A stretch of DNA of 64,000 nt from Medicago truncatula (Eukaryota; Streptophyta; Magnoliopsida; Fabales; Fabaceae), in contig NC_053048.1 of NCBI RefSeq assembly GCF_003473485.1, positions 48,295,755 through 48,359,754 on the forward strand. The letters run 5' to 3'. Every line of letters starts with the position of its first letter. Position 1 is the stretch's first letter. The notes under the pieces were generated by a model. It was not told the DNA's origin. It did not search any database and worked only from the letters and a program-made list of their open reading frames with translations. The position numbers and the translations under genes are program-made. This document shows positions 49,219 through 63,856 of this stretch, piece by piece.

Positions 49219-49723
49219 TAGGGTTGGGAATAGGCCAGGCCGGCCTACAGGGGCCTATGGCCTGGCCTGTTTAAGCCTGGCCTGGCCTGACCTGTTTATT
49301 AAAAAGGCTAGGCTTAGGCTTTTTAAAAAGCCTATTTAAGTAAATAGGCCAGGCTTAGGCTATCAAAAAAGCCTATGAAGCCTAATAGGCCGGCCTGTTT
49401 ATGCATGTTAGGCTTCATAGTGGACTTTTTTAATAGGTTTTAAAGCTTTATAGTGAAATAGGCTTTTAAGGCCTTATAGTAGTGATAGACAAGTCCTACA
49501 CTGAAATAGGCTTGGAGGCCTATTAAGCCTATTTAAAAGTAGCTAAAATGGAATGTTTAGTGACTTTAATAGTAAGTAGGCCTGTAAATAGGCTTTCAGG
49601 CCAGGCCAGGCCAAAAAAATAGGCCTATGAAAGACCATAGGCCAGGCTTAGGCCTGCAAAATTTTTCGTAGGCCAGGCTCAGGCCTATCAAAGCCGGCCT
49701 GGCCTGGCCTATTCCCAACCCTA
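49219..49723. mobile_element. hAT miniature element with 8-bp TSD
   Basis: 505 bp with terminal repeats TAGGGTTGGGAATAGGCC and GGCCTATTCCCAACCCTA, a perfect match over 18 bases. GCTGTGAT is duplicated at 49211-49218 and 49724-49731. The interior is a dense array of AGGCC, GGCCTGG and AGGCTT motifs in both directions. Copy A lacks the element and shows the uninterrupted target (GCTCTGATATACC). It inserted in the pseudogene after the duplication. Confidence 0.95.
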
Positions 49724-50590
49724 GCTGTGATATACCCTCCATCCCCGGTCCACTTTGGATTTCATGTAGAATTTATGGAACAATCCTGCATGTTACAAAT
49801 AGAAAAGTTACATTAATTACTCTTGTCTTTATTTTTAAATGTTTTTGTTTGGACAAAAATTAATTATGGGCTACTTTTTTAAAATTTTAAATTTTTGTCA
49901 ACTTTTTTAAAACAGTGGCCAGTTTGCAAAATTCATGGGACCAAACTATAATTTTTTAAAATTTAAAGGTCAAATTGTAATTTTCCAAAAAAAAATTCTG
50001 ACCAATTTGCAAATTTAAAGGGGCCAAATTGTAATTTTGGTTAAATTTATGGGTCAACTTAAAAATTTCAACAAAATTAGAGGTCAATTTGAATTTTTAG
50101 ACTAAAATGCAAGATTTGAAAAAAAAATATTTCAAAAAATGAGACTAAAATGCAAGATTTTGAAAATATATATACCTCAAAAAATGACCTAGCATTTCCG
50201 AATATAAAGTCAATCGATCCTTCAATAAAACGTTCCTTATAGTAATGCCTCCCAAGGTATCTTGCGCACCATAAATTCCACATCCGTAGAATGCTGCTTG
50301 GGCTCCACCAACTCTCAGTGCCACCGCTTGTGCCCCAACATCTCCTTGCTTTGTAGGAGAAAAAAAAATGAATTAATTAAATATATGAAGAAAAAAAAGA
50401 ATAGGATATTAATATTATTTTTACCTTAAAACTTATTTTGTAAGCGGTGAACTTTGACGCAAAAACCGCAAAGGAGCGGCTATGAGAAGTCCCTCCGTAG
50501 GAAGGAATTTGCAGTGTCGTTCTATTCTATAGTCGTACTTAGGTGTCTTTGACCTTGAAGAATTAAGTTGGTTTTGCCGTTCCATTCAAC

Positions 50591-51225
50591 ACATGCACGC
50601 TCGCGCGCGCGCACATATATATATAAAAGGCCACACACTAACAAAGTTTATTATAACGAAAAATGATATACTCTCACAATGTGACAAACTAAAATTTGAT
50701 TTCTAACTAACAAAATACTCGTATTTAATTAGTGTATGACACACATTATATATAATTACTTTTCTTTGAGGGAATTTATGGAATTTGTTTCTTAATTTTG
50801 TCTTATTTTCTCTAAACACACTTAAAAAGCTTTTATTTAAATTTCGCTTTAGGCCTAAAAATACATTTACTCGGCTCTATTTACTACCAAATTAATCTAC
50901 TCACTAGGAACCTCTAACACGTTTTTCTTTCCTTTCCTTCAAGTTCAAGACTTTAAAAAGGAACAACGAAAAAAGAAAAACCAAGTCTTAAAAAAGGGAG
51001 TTAAGATCCTTTCCAAAATAAATGGAGACTGTCATTTAGAAAGAAATACATACATAAAAAAGTTGTGGGTCATACTATTGAGTAAGTCCCATCATCATTA
51101 ATTATTATTTTACTTTCTATGTGTCTATATCTGTTCAAGTAGAACAAATGGAGAAATATATAAATGGAGAGTATCTTAACTCTAAAAAAGGACACCATAA
51201 TGCATTTTCAGATGTGCAAAGAATG
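50591..51225. other. Spacer
   Basis: Non-coding. A CG/GC alternating run (TCGCGCGCGCGC) occurs at 50612. No gene seen. Confidence 0.4.
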
Positions 51226-51670
51226 ATAAGTTGTCACAAATAAAATTAACTCGCATAAACTTTTATTATACAACGATATTAAACCCTCTTTAACTAAAAT
51301 GCATGAAAAAAATGATAAGTTGTCACTAATAAAGTTAAACTTCATACGACAGACATGTTTTTGTTAGGAGCAAATACGCTAAACGAGTTGTCACTTATAA
51401 AATCTTAAAAATAACTCAAATGTACGGGATAAGTTTTCACAAATGAAATTAACTCTGATAAACTTTTATTATACAACGGTATTAAACTCTCTTTAACTAA
51501 AATGCATGAAAAATGTGACAAGTTATCACTACTAAAATTAAATTTCATAAGATTAGAACTTTTTTTTTGGAGCAAATACGATAAACAAGTTGTCACTTAT
51601 AAAGTCTTATAAATAACTCAAATATACGGGATAAGTTGTCACAAATGAAATTAACTGTAATAAAAAGATA
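51226..51670. repeat. Tandem repeat, about 200-bp unit
   Basis: Two full copies and a partial third of a unit beginning GATAAGTT(G/T)TCACAAAT. Copies start at 51226, 51429 and 51630. Each full copy holds AACTTTTATTATACAACG and TTTAACTAAAATGCATGAAA. The copies differ by scattered substitutions and small indels. Confidence 0.85.
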
Positions 51671-52386
51671 AACTGTCACTGATAAAATAATATTTTTTAT
51701 TGATATATTAAATAAGATTCAATGTAGAGTATATTTTTTATCCGCAAGTGGTGTAATCCACATTTAAATTTGTTCATTAATGAAGTTGCATTTTACTTTG
51801 TGTTACCATTAATTACCTATTTAAAATTATATATCCAATACTACTAATCTTGCTTAATGCTAAGTACCATGTTGACTCGGAAATATATTTTATAAGACCT
51901 CCCATCTACTTTGTCAAAACTTACGATGGGAACATTGCTTCCTATTACTTCCTCACCAAGCTACCATTTATATGAATTTATGATAATTATACATTAGCCA
52001 AATCTTACTTATTTCAAAACAAAATAGAATTACTGACAAAGAAAATTATTTTCAAAAAAGTTAGCTTTTTTAAAAAACTCCCGAATTAAATTATAAACAT
52101 TGGCAAAAAAACATGCGCCAACGGCGCAACCTGTGCGAACGCACGAGTACAGCACTAATGATCATGAAGCTGATATAATCACCGGGTCGAAACCTACAAC
52201 TCCCATTTTTATTTTTTTTGGGATAATACAACTCTCAGTTTAGTTAGAATACATGCACAAGTGCTACCTTACCCAATAGTGTGACAAAGGTTCACAAGTC
52301 ACAACTTAACTAGTTAAGTACGGCGTTAAGATGTAGGGGAGTCTATCAAAATCAGCAATTATGCACAAAGAGAATTGAAAAAGACG
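51671..52386. other. Spacer
   Basis: Non-coding AT-rich DNA with no recognised element or gene. Confidence 0.35.
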
Positions 52387-52395
52387 ATTTTTAAA

Positions 52396-52580
52396 GAGAA
52401 ATGATATTTGAATATCCATTTAGTGACAACTTTTGCAACAACTTTCTCTCTCATACTCATATTATTTTTTTTCTTTGTCTCTCTATTGCTATGGTTTCCG
52501 TGCCAATACCACTTTTTTCTTTGTAAAATATGGTTGTTAAATAAGTTGTCACCAAATTAGTTGTTCAAATAACACTTCTC
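52396..52580. mobile_element. GAGAAATGATATTTGAA-family miniature element with 9-bp TSD
   Basis: 185 bp. Ends GAGAAATGATATTTGAAT and GTTCAAATAACACTTCTC mirror each other. A perfect duplication, ATTTTTAAA, lies at 52387-52395 and 52581-52589. This 9-bp duplication places the family in the Mutator superfamily. Further copies lie at 46.8, 48.9 and 55.4 kb. Confidence 0.9.
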
Positions 52581-53089
52581 ATTTTTAAATCCCCTCCCAA
52601 CAAATTTCAGTACCAACAAAAAGAGTTTGGATATCTGCACGTAGTATGTTTGACATGCCTACATTTTCATAGAAGCCAACTGAAAATGTTCCATCATAAT
52701 TTGTACATAAATCGCAATGAATTAAATCATTTTGATATTATGTTCTAAAGTAAATAGTAAATCGCAACCAATCATATATGTCAGCGGTTTCTCGTTTTTA
52801 ATAATTTATAGCATGTTGATAATGCATACGTATTTACGCCAATATATATGAATTACATCATTTTGATATTATGTTTCACAATAAATAAATCGCAACCAGC
52901 CATGTACGCTAAAAGTAGTTATAATTCTTTTTTTTTAAGCTAAAATAAATTATAGAAACCGAACAACCTTGTCTTCCAAACACAAAAAGGGTCATAAAAA
53001 AAAACCAAGGAAAAGAAGAATGAGTTGCATCAAAATAACAATAACACGGAAGAATGAAAAGCCAAAAACGATCGTTTCAAAGCACCACA

Positions 53090-53222
53090 CAACAAGCAAA
53101 AGGGGATTAAGCTATCACATATGATATTGAAAAGCAAAATTAATTTATTTCACCTTCAACCACCAAAAAGTTTGCAGCTTAATTTTATCAAATAAATGTT
53201 GCAATGTATCCTCCTTCTACTG
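53090..53222 (-). mobile_element. Fragment of a LINE-type retrotransposon 3' end
   Basis: On the minus strand one frame reads LQHLFDKIKLQTFWWLKVK, a stop, INFAFQYHM, a stop, LNPLLL. This resembles the last coding block of plant non-LTR reverse transcriptases, usually written as L--KI-L-S/TWWWLK-K---F-Y-----W-NPL-CLG. Two in-frame stops show decay. Only the 3' end is present, as is common for LINEs. Confidence 0.5.
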
Positions 53223-55402
53223 GAAAAATCGAGCATTTTTCTCTCGTCATATAACCCACATGTTTGACATCAAATCAAGCGAATAACTGATCATTTTTTT
53301 AGAAGCTTCCCAACACGCCGAACTGAAGTAAATGATCTGGTAGACACGCCGAATTGATCGTAATAATGCCTAATTATTTAGATAACTTAAGTTATTTATA
53401 TTTTAAACGGAAAGACGAGTGCAAACATTTTCGTCTATTCTATTTTATATTTTATTTAATCGTAGATAAAAATGGAATAAAATATTTGTATTAAATAAGA
53501 TTAAAACAAGCTTTTTTTAAGGGAAAAATAAGGTTTTTATAATGATCAATATTATTCATATTGTTGATGATTGTCATTTCTTTTGTTATGGAGTATTTCA
53601 ATTTTTAGCTAATTTTTTAATTGATAATTTTGATAATATTATAATAATGCTAAAATAGTTTAAATGAAGGGGTAAAATTGAAAATGAGAAAATCGAGTTC
53701 AAAATGATGCATCCCGTCTGATATATTGTTCTAGATAAATTAACAAAAACAAGATATTGCTAACAAACATCATTATGACAAATGTTTAAGAAATTAAAAA
53801 GTTGTTTTTTTATTTTATTTTATAAAAAATGATGTAGTAGTTATTACTTTGACGATATTTACAAAACAAAATTTCATATGATATATTTTTTTAAATAATA
53901 CATCCTCCGGTCACTATTATAAGCAAAAATTATCATTTTAGATTCATTCATTAAATGATGTATCTGGTCTAAAATAAAGACCAGAGTTAAAAAAAAGTAT
54001 AAACATTTGTTTGGATATGCATGGAAACTTACAAAATCACGGAAAAATATCACATTTACGTTGAAGCTATAAATAGTAGATTCTGGTATTCGCAGTCAAA
54101 AGACCTTCAATCGTGTGGCTGCAATGAAATGATGTGTATGAAAGTAGGAATCAGACCCTATAAGACATGTTTGATAGATTACGAGTCAATTAGAGTCATT
54201 TTTGGCATGTGCTCTACTCGCAAGCAATTGTGTTCCTTGACTTCCTTCTAAGTCGATTGAACAGAAACCATATGAAATATGTGCATGCCAAAGGTCCAAT
54301 GTGATGTTCGTGAAGATTTAAGGTTGTGATTGTGGTATATGTTTACGTGAACCGTCTCTGGTCAGATAAACTATGAGAAGGAATGAATGCATCTTCAAAA
54401 GACTTCTCTAATAAAAATTGAGGGAGTATTTTTGGTTGGTTATACAAATTGTGTGGACTTCCAAAATTCGAGTTTTATCTAGCTAGGCAAGTTTTATTTT
54501 GCTTGCAATTGTAAAATCTAATTATTTTGAGTAAGATAAAAGCACACAGGTAACAGAAAAGAGCTCACTGAAATTTTAACAGTTACGTTCTCCATTTCTA
54601 AAGCTCGAAGATGGAACGTGAAAAAAAATCTGTAATGTGTGCAATAGAATAGTCCTCCTCGTCACCACAAATTGTGCTAAATGTCTCGTGTCACTTTATC
54701 TTGATCTAAATAGTGTTTCATTTGACTTAAGCAACGTGTCACAATGAGATGAACTATAAATTGCCAATTTTTGTTGAAAAGGGGACAAAATAGATATTTA
54801 GCAACTGTGACCCATGATGAAAAACGACACATTTTATTTTAATTTGGATTGTTTCAGTTTTTTGTTTTGTTTTGACTCTCAAGTTAAAACGACACATGAC
54901 TTTCTATTTGGGATACAATGTGTCAGTTTAGTTGGCCATGGCGTAATCACTTCGTGCATGATGATCCTTCCTTCTTTTGGCTCTTTAAAGCGTGGTTTAG
55001 GATTCTTTAGAACATCATACATTACATGCACGCTTCTTCTATTGTAGCTCATGCTCATGTTGTGTTCCGAGAGTTATCGTTGATGCTTACCGGAAGCTAC
55101 CTAATATCAACACTTCATTTGTTGGTTGTAGACATTTAGGTTGCGCAAACTTCTTTTGAGATTGAATTATAGGCTGTTTTTGAAGGCAAGCTTTTCAAGA
55201 TAGATAGACACAAAAGTTAAATAGTTGATTCATCACCAAATTATCTCACCATCACTATTTTTCTCGTTTTTTTTCTCTCTCTTTAAATAAAACCTTTCAT
55301 TTGCTTAATTTGAAAAATAAAAAGATCCTCACCTGTTATTGTTAGAGGTTACAAAATGGTTGTTTTGTGCTTGGATTCTTCTCTGGTGGGTTAGTTGACC
55401 AG
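53223..55402. other. Spacer with Stowaway-like ends
   Basis: An end like TACATCCTCCGGTCACTATT at 53903 and one like AATTGAGGGAGTATTT near 54417 may bound an old element. The open frames at 54021-54251 and 54814-55047 have no recognised domain. No gene seen. Confidence 0.35.
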
Positions 55403-55566
55403 GATATGTTATTTGAATAATAATTTTTTAGGACAACCAAAATATATAAAAAAATGTAGATATTTGTAAAAAAAACCAAAACAATAAAGAGATAGTAAGA
55501 ATAGGATATAAATATAAGAGAGAAAATTGTCTCAAAAAATGCGAGGTTGTACATATATTATTTCTC
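55403..55566. mobile_element. GAGAAATGATATTTGAA-family miniature element, diverged copy
   Basis: Shares the ordered blocks GTTATTTGAATAATAATTTT, GGACAACCAAAAT, AAACCAAAACAATAAAGAGA and TATTATTTCTC with the other copies, but is more diverged. Confidence 0.6.
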
Positions 55567-56073
55567 TTGCCTCAAAGACAAAAGAGATGATGATGCTAGT
55601 GGGTTTCATTTAAGGAAAATGCTATTTCTAGCGAGAGATAGGCTTAGCGAAATTTTCCTGACACACCTGCCAAGTGTTTATTGCCCACTTACTATTTTTC
55701 AACCATACCTCCTTGTATTGTGGCAAATAGTGCATTGTGACCGACTCCTCTTTATTCTTGAAGAGATCGTGATATTCCTTTTCTAGAGATATATCAATGC
55801 TATTCATTTAATTATGTGTTTGCAGAGGTTTTTTCTACATTACCCTCTCTTGTTTAGGGGGTATTTATCCCTTCAAGATATCAACCAATCAAAATGTAAT
55901 ATACAAATGTAACATTAAATGTCAAATAAATGAGTCAATTTTTCTATAAAAAAATCAATTTTAATAAGGTAACTTTTAATTTTTATTTAATTATATTTAG
56001 GTATACAATCTTAATTAATTTATACTATAGGGCTTGTAACAATTAAAATTTCACATCAAATTCAACCCATCAT

Positions 56074-57127
56074 GGCTGTGTTTGGTAACACGAATAAGCT
56101 AGCTTATAGCTTATTGGACTATCTTATAAGCTTGTTTTGATTTAATAAGATGTGTTTGGTGAAAAGCTTTTTTCACTAGCTTATAAAGTTTTTTGAGAAG
56201 CTATTTCAAGTAGCTTTTGAGCTTATAGCTGGTAGTTTTTTTTTTTTTTTTTATTTTCTTTCAATTTTAACCATATTAATTTAATTTAATTTAATTATTT
56301 TTTAATAAAACAACATGTTCATGGCTTAAAAAATAACGGCAAAATTCATAATTTATTTTTTAATAAAACAACTGTCATGCTTTATTTTATTTTTTAATGA
56401 ACGCTTTATATATATTTCTTAAAAGAAATGCTTTATATTTAACTATAACTAGCCTATGGTATGTTGTAAAATTTTATATACTCTTGCTTGCATTTTTTTT
56501 CCACCTTCCTCTTATTTTTTGGATTCATAAAAAGTAGAGATCAATGAGCTTTTGCCCTCTTTTGTACAACAACAAAAAAAAAAAAACAGAGATCAAAATT
56601 ATCGGTAAAATTTTATTGGAGACTAAAACCAAAAGTTTAAATATTTATAGGGATCCAAAACATAGTTAACCATAAATTTAAATATTAAAAAATAAATACA
56701 TTAGAAAAATGTCAAAAAGAGGAAGATGAATTGAAGGAAAAAAAGAAAAAGAAAAAAAAGATAAACGGAGTGGGAGAGAAAGGTGAAGAGCATATGAAAG
56801 ATCACATGGAACGTGCACATTTAAGCGAAAAAAGATCTGAACCGTTAATTTTAATCAAATGCCTGTCAATTCTTCCTCTCACCCTCTCATTATAAAATGT
56901 CATCTCATTTGATACATCCCTTTTATATATATATATATATATATATAGTACTGCTGTTTAATGCGAATTCAGTTTGACGAAATCCAACGAACCGCTTGCC
57001 AACATGGGGTAGTGTTGTAATTTTAAAAATATTTGGAGGACAAAATTGGCAACATCAAACAATATAAGGTAATTTGTACATGTTCGTTGTTTTTCGTTGA
57101 AAAGATATCGTACTACAAAGCAATTTC

Positions 57128-57202
<75 letters not shown>

Positions 57203-57489
57203 GAGGTTTGCTAGAACACACCTATTAGTTTTTATGTGGGAGTGTTTTAGCAAGCTACACATTAAGGTGTATTTAACTACTTTTTAGTTATAACTTGCTA
57301 AAACACACTTTCTAAAAAATAAGTGGGTGTATTCTAGCAAATGCCTATAGGAGTTGCTAACATACACCCACTTATATTTTAGAAGGTGTGTTTTAGCAAC
57401 ATTTACCTTAAGGTGTATATAACAACTTTTTAGTTGTATATTTGCTAAAACACACCTTAATAAAAACTAGTGGGTGTTTCCTAGCAAAC

Positions 57490-57547
<58 letters not shown>

Positions 57548-57717
57548 AAAAATGTCATTTTATACCTATCAGCCACTTCAACAGTCAATTTTACCAAACA
57601 CTTCAATTTTAATAAACCATCTTTTCAGTTATAAGCTATCATTTATAAGACATGAACTATAAGCTAGTTTTTCAGCTTTTAGCTAACTTATAGTTTATTT
57701 TTACCAAACATACCCCA
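56074..57717. mobile_element. Nested element with 3-bp TSD (Harbinger-like)
   Basis: Ends GGCTGTGTTTGGTAACACG and TTTACCAAACATACCCCA are imperfect mirrors (core GTTTGGTAA), with CAT duplicated at 56071-56073 and 57718-57720. Subterminal AGCTTATAGCTTATTGG motifs face CTATAAGCTAG motifs. Three-bp duplications fit PIF/Harbinger, although TWA targets are more usual; CACTA elements also make 3 bp. No transposase was recognised. Confidence 0.65.
57149..57540. mobile_element. TA-tract-associated foldback element, copy 2
   Basis: The element core is about 57203-57490: GAGGTTTGCTAGAACACACC at the left, TGGGTGTTTCCTAGCAAACC at the right, and inner repeats of GTGTTTTAGCAA and its mirror. (TA)n tracts lie on both sides (57149-57190, 57493-57540). 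It shares its ends and inner 'TTTTTAGTTATAACTT' block with copy 1 at 28.2 kb. Confidence 0.75.
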
Positions 57718-58125
57718 CATACGTTCATAGATTTTGTTCCATTCCAAAATCTAGAACACACATAACGTGCAATTTCTTCTTCCCATCTTGATTGTTCAAT
57801 TCTCTCGTTCCAAGATGGGAAGAAGAATGAAGAAGAAATTGCACGTTACATGTGTTCTAGGTTTTTTAATGGAACAAAATTTATGAACATATATGATGGG
57901 TTGAATTTGATGTGAAATTTTAATTGTTACAAGCCCTATAGTGTAAATTAATTAAGATTGTATACCTAAATATAATTAAATAAAAAATAAAAGTTATCAT
58001 ATTAAAATTGATTTTTTTTATAGAAAGATTGACTCATTTATTTGACATTTAATATTACATTTGTATATTACATTTTGATTGGTTGATATATTGAAAGGAT
58101 AAACACCCTCTAAACAAGAGAGGGT

Positions 58126-58670
58126 AGTTTATGCCTCACCGTTTGCAGAAAATTACTCAATAATTTTGTCTTGGTGAAATTTCAATATTCTTTCGAAAAG
58201 CGAAGTCGTGTGAATCATGTCATTAATTAGGGTTGTGATTAGATTAAACCCACAATTCAACCATTTTTTAGGGAATTATGACCAACCATCTTATTCTCTT
58301 TGTTTTTCACTTATGTTTGATTATTATTTTTAGTTTCTTTTGGATATTTTGCCTCCTTTATTTATTAGAAGTCAATTTTGATATAAAAAATTTACACATT
58401 CATGCAAACTTTTTGGTTAGGGAACAACTCATACACACTAAACACTAAACATTTGTGTTAGACCATCTGGTGTTGCCCTTTTTGTATTCAAAATAAATAA
58501 AAATATGTTTAAAGACCAGCTCAGTTGACATTAGCAAGATTGTTAGGGTGGACGTCTTCTTCGACATTTAAATTTAAACCTCGTAGTTATATATATAAAT
58601 TTTGGTGGTGTTTATAAATTCCGTAGATAAAAAAATAAAATAAAAATAAAAAATTGTACAAAGAAAAAAC
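58126..58670. other. Spacer with a possible SINE-like stretch
   Basis: At 58510-58625 the sequence CAGCTCAGTTGACATTAG followed by AAATTTAAACCTCG loosely resembles tRNA A and B boxes. It is not strong enough for a firm call. No gene seen. Confidence 0.3.
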
Positions 58671-60030
58671 AAGTACTATCTCCATTCATTTTTAATTGTC
58701 ACTTTTTATCATTTTACACAAATCAAGACAATTAATAAATGTTATTAATTTTGATACAATTGTTTTTAGAGTAAATAGTCAATTTCCCCCTGAAATTGTA
58801 AGTTTCATCAATTACCCCCCTGAAATTAACAAAACTTCAATTACCCCCCTGAAATTTCACAACGTTAGTCAATTTACCCCCTCCGTCAAATTTTTCTGTT
58901 AGTGAACATGACGTTTTGCAAATACCCCCCTGAAGTTTTGCACTTATGTGCAAAATGCCCCCCAAACTAAAAAAATTATATTATTTTTTTCTTAAAAACA
59001 AACAATTAATAGTTAAATATTAAAACTAACTATTAATTTTGAAATTTGGGAAAACTACATGCATATATACATCAAAATAGGCTCCAAAATGGGAAAAAAT
59101 ATGTATTTTTTAAAGTGACAATAATGGGATGATTTGTGAATTAATATTGGGGGTTGTGTAGTTTAAATGGTTTGAGCAAATTGTTGAAGGAGTTGGAGGA
59201 GTTAAAAGACTAAGATGGTGAAGGAGAAAATATAAATTTAAATATGATTATTAATTTGTTTACAAACCTCTAAAAATAATAATTTGTCTATTAGAAATAA
59301 CCATTATTGTCACTTTAAAAATACACATTTTCCCTATTTTGATGTATATATGGATGTAGTTTTTCCAAACTCCAAAATTAATAGTTAGCTTTAATATTTA
59401 ACTATTAATTGTTTGTTTTTAAGAAAAAAATAATATAAATTTTTATGTTTGGGGGGCATTTTGCACATAAGTGTAAAACTTCAGGGGGGGTATTTGCAAA
59501 ACGTCATGTTCACTAACAGAAAAATTTGACGGAGGGGGTAAATTGACTAACGTTGTGAAATTTCAGGGGGGTAATTGAAGTTTTGTTAATTTCAGGGGGG
59601 TAATTGATGAAACTTACAATTTTAGGGGGAAAATTGACTATTTACTCATTGTTTTTACTTTTACTATAATGGCCTTATTAATTTAATATTTCATTTCATG
59701 CATCTCTATGTAATAATTATAATATTGGTAAAACAACATTTAATGTTGCGTTGAACTTTGAAAGTTATAATTAAACAGGAAGGGAGGGAGCAACAAAAAA
59801 AAAACAAGTACTATCTCCATTCATTCTTAATTGTCACTTTTTATCATTTTACACAAATCAAGACAATTAATAAATGTTATTAATTTTGATACAATTGTTT
59901 TTACTTTTATTATAATGGCCTTATTAATTTAATATTTCATTTTATACATCTCTCTACAATAATTATAATATTGGTATAAATGTTGCGTTGAACTTTAAAA
60001 GTTATAATTAAACAGGAAGGGAGGGAGCAA
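58671..60030. repeat. Tandem pair of about 230-bp miniature elements
   Basis: Copy 1 is 58671-58768 plus 59648-59790; copy 2 is 59804-60030. Each runs from AAGTACTATCTCCATTCAT to GGAAGGGAGGGAG. The ends (CTATCTCC-ATTC and GGAAGGGAGGGAG) are Stowaway-like. Copy 1 is interrupted by the Mutator-like element. The pair ends about 145 bases before the start codon of triosephosphate isomerase. Confidence 0.85.
58769..59647. mobile_element. Mutator-like foldback element with 10-bp TSD
   Basis: 879 bp with ends GAGTAAATAGTCAATTT and AAATTGACTATTTACTC. The long arms hold repeated CCCCCCTGAAATT on one side and AATTTCAGGGGGG on the other. ATTGTTTTTA is duplicated at 58759-58768 and 59648-59657. The empty site is visible in copy 2 of the tandem repeat (GATACAATTGTTTTTACTTT), which confirms both borders. 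Confidence 0.95.
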
Positions 60031-60174
60031 AAAAAAAAAAAAAAACAAGTAGTCCGTGGTGGTAAAAAGAGTCACACTCTCTCACTCTCCACCACCCACC
60101 AAACACAAAAACAAAAAGCTGATCCAGAACTCGTTACTTCCAACCCACAAGCTTCCAACTTCCAACAATCATCC

Positions 60175-63856
<3,682 letters not shown>

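Larger units (their letters stand above)
48852..50590 (-). pseudogene. Pectinesterase remnant, copy B (multiple lesions)
   Basis: Pieces on the minus strand: 50590-50425 has ILQGQRHLSTTIE, a TAG for the W of IEWNDTANS (50522-50524), a frameshift, then YGGTSHSRSFAVFASKFTAY. 50348-50176 has QGDVGAQAVALRVGGAQAAF and YGCGIYGAQDTL, a deletion with frameshift, then GRHYYKERFIEGSIDFIFGN. 49785 downward has DCSINST, a TGA, then NPKWTGDGGYIT, interrupted by a 505-bp hAT element, then AQGQESLTDKIGFSF and LLGRPW. The last piece, TSYMSNVVAAPRWND, lies at about 48925-48870 after a miniature element. Pectinesterases demethylate wall pectin; this one is clearly dead. Copy A duplicates the 3' half. Confidence 0.85.
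55841..58125. mobile_element. Long foldback element split by a nested insertion
   Basis: The left arm (55841-56073) mirrors the outer part of the right arm (about 57888-58125): ACCCTCTCTTGTTTAG faces CTAAACAAGAGAGGGT, and GGGCTTGTAACAATTAAAAT faces ATTTTAATTGTTACAAGCCC. The inner part of the palindrome (57721-57890) is still a near-perfect hairpin. With the nested 1.64-kb element removed, it is a continuous palindrome of about 640 bp. Confidence 0.8.

Noticed and set aside
56958..57662. Frames rich in repeated IY residues
   Set aside because: They are translations of (TA)n and (CA)n microsatellites.
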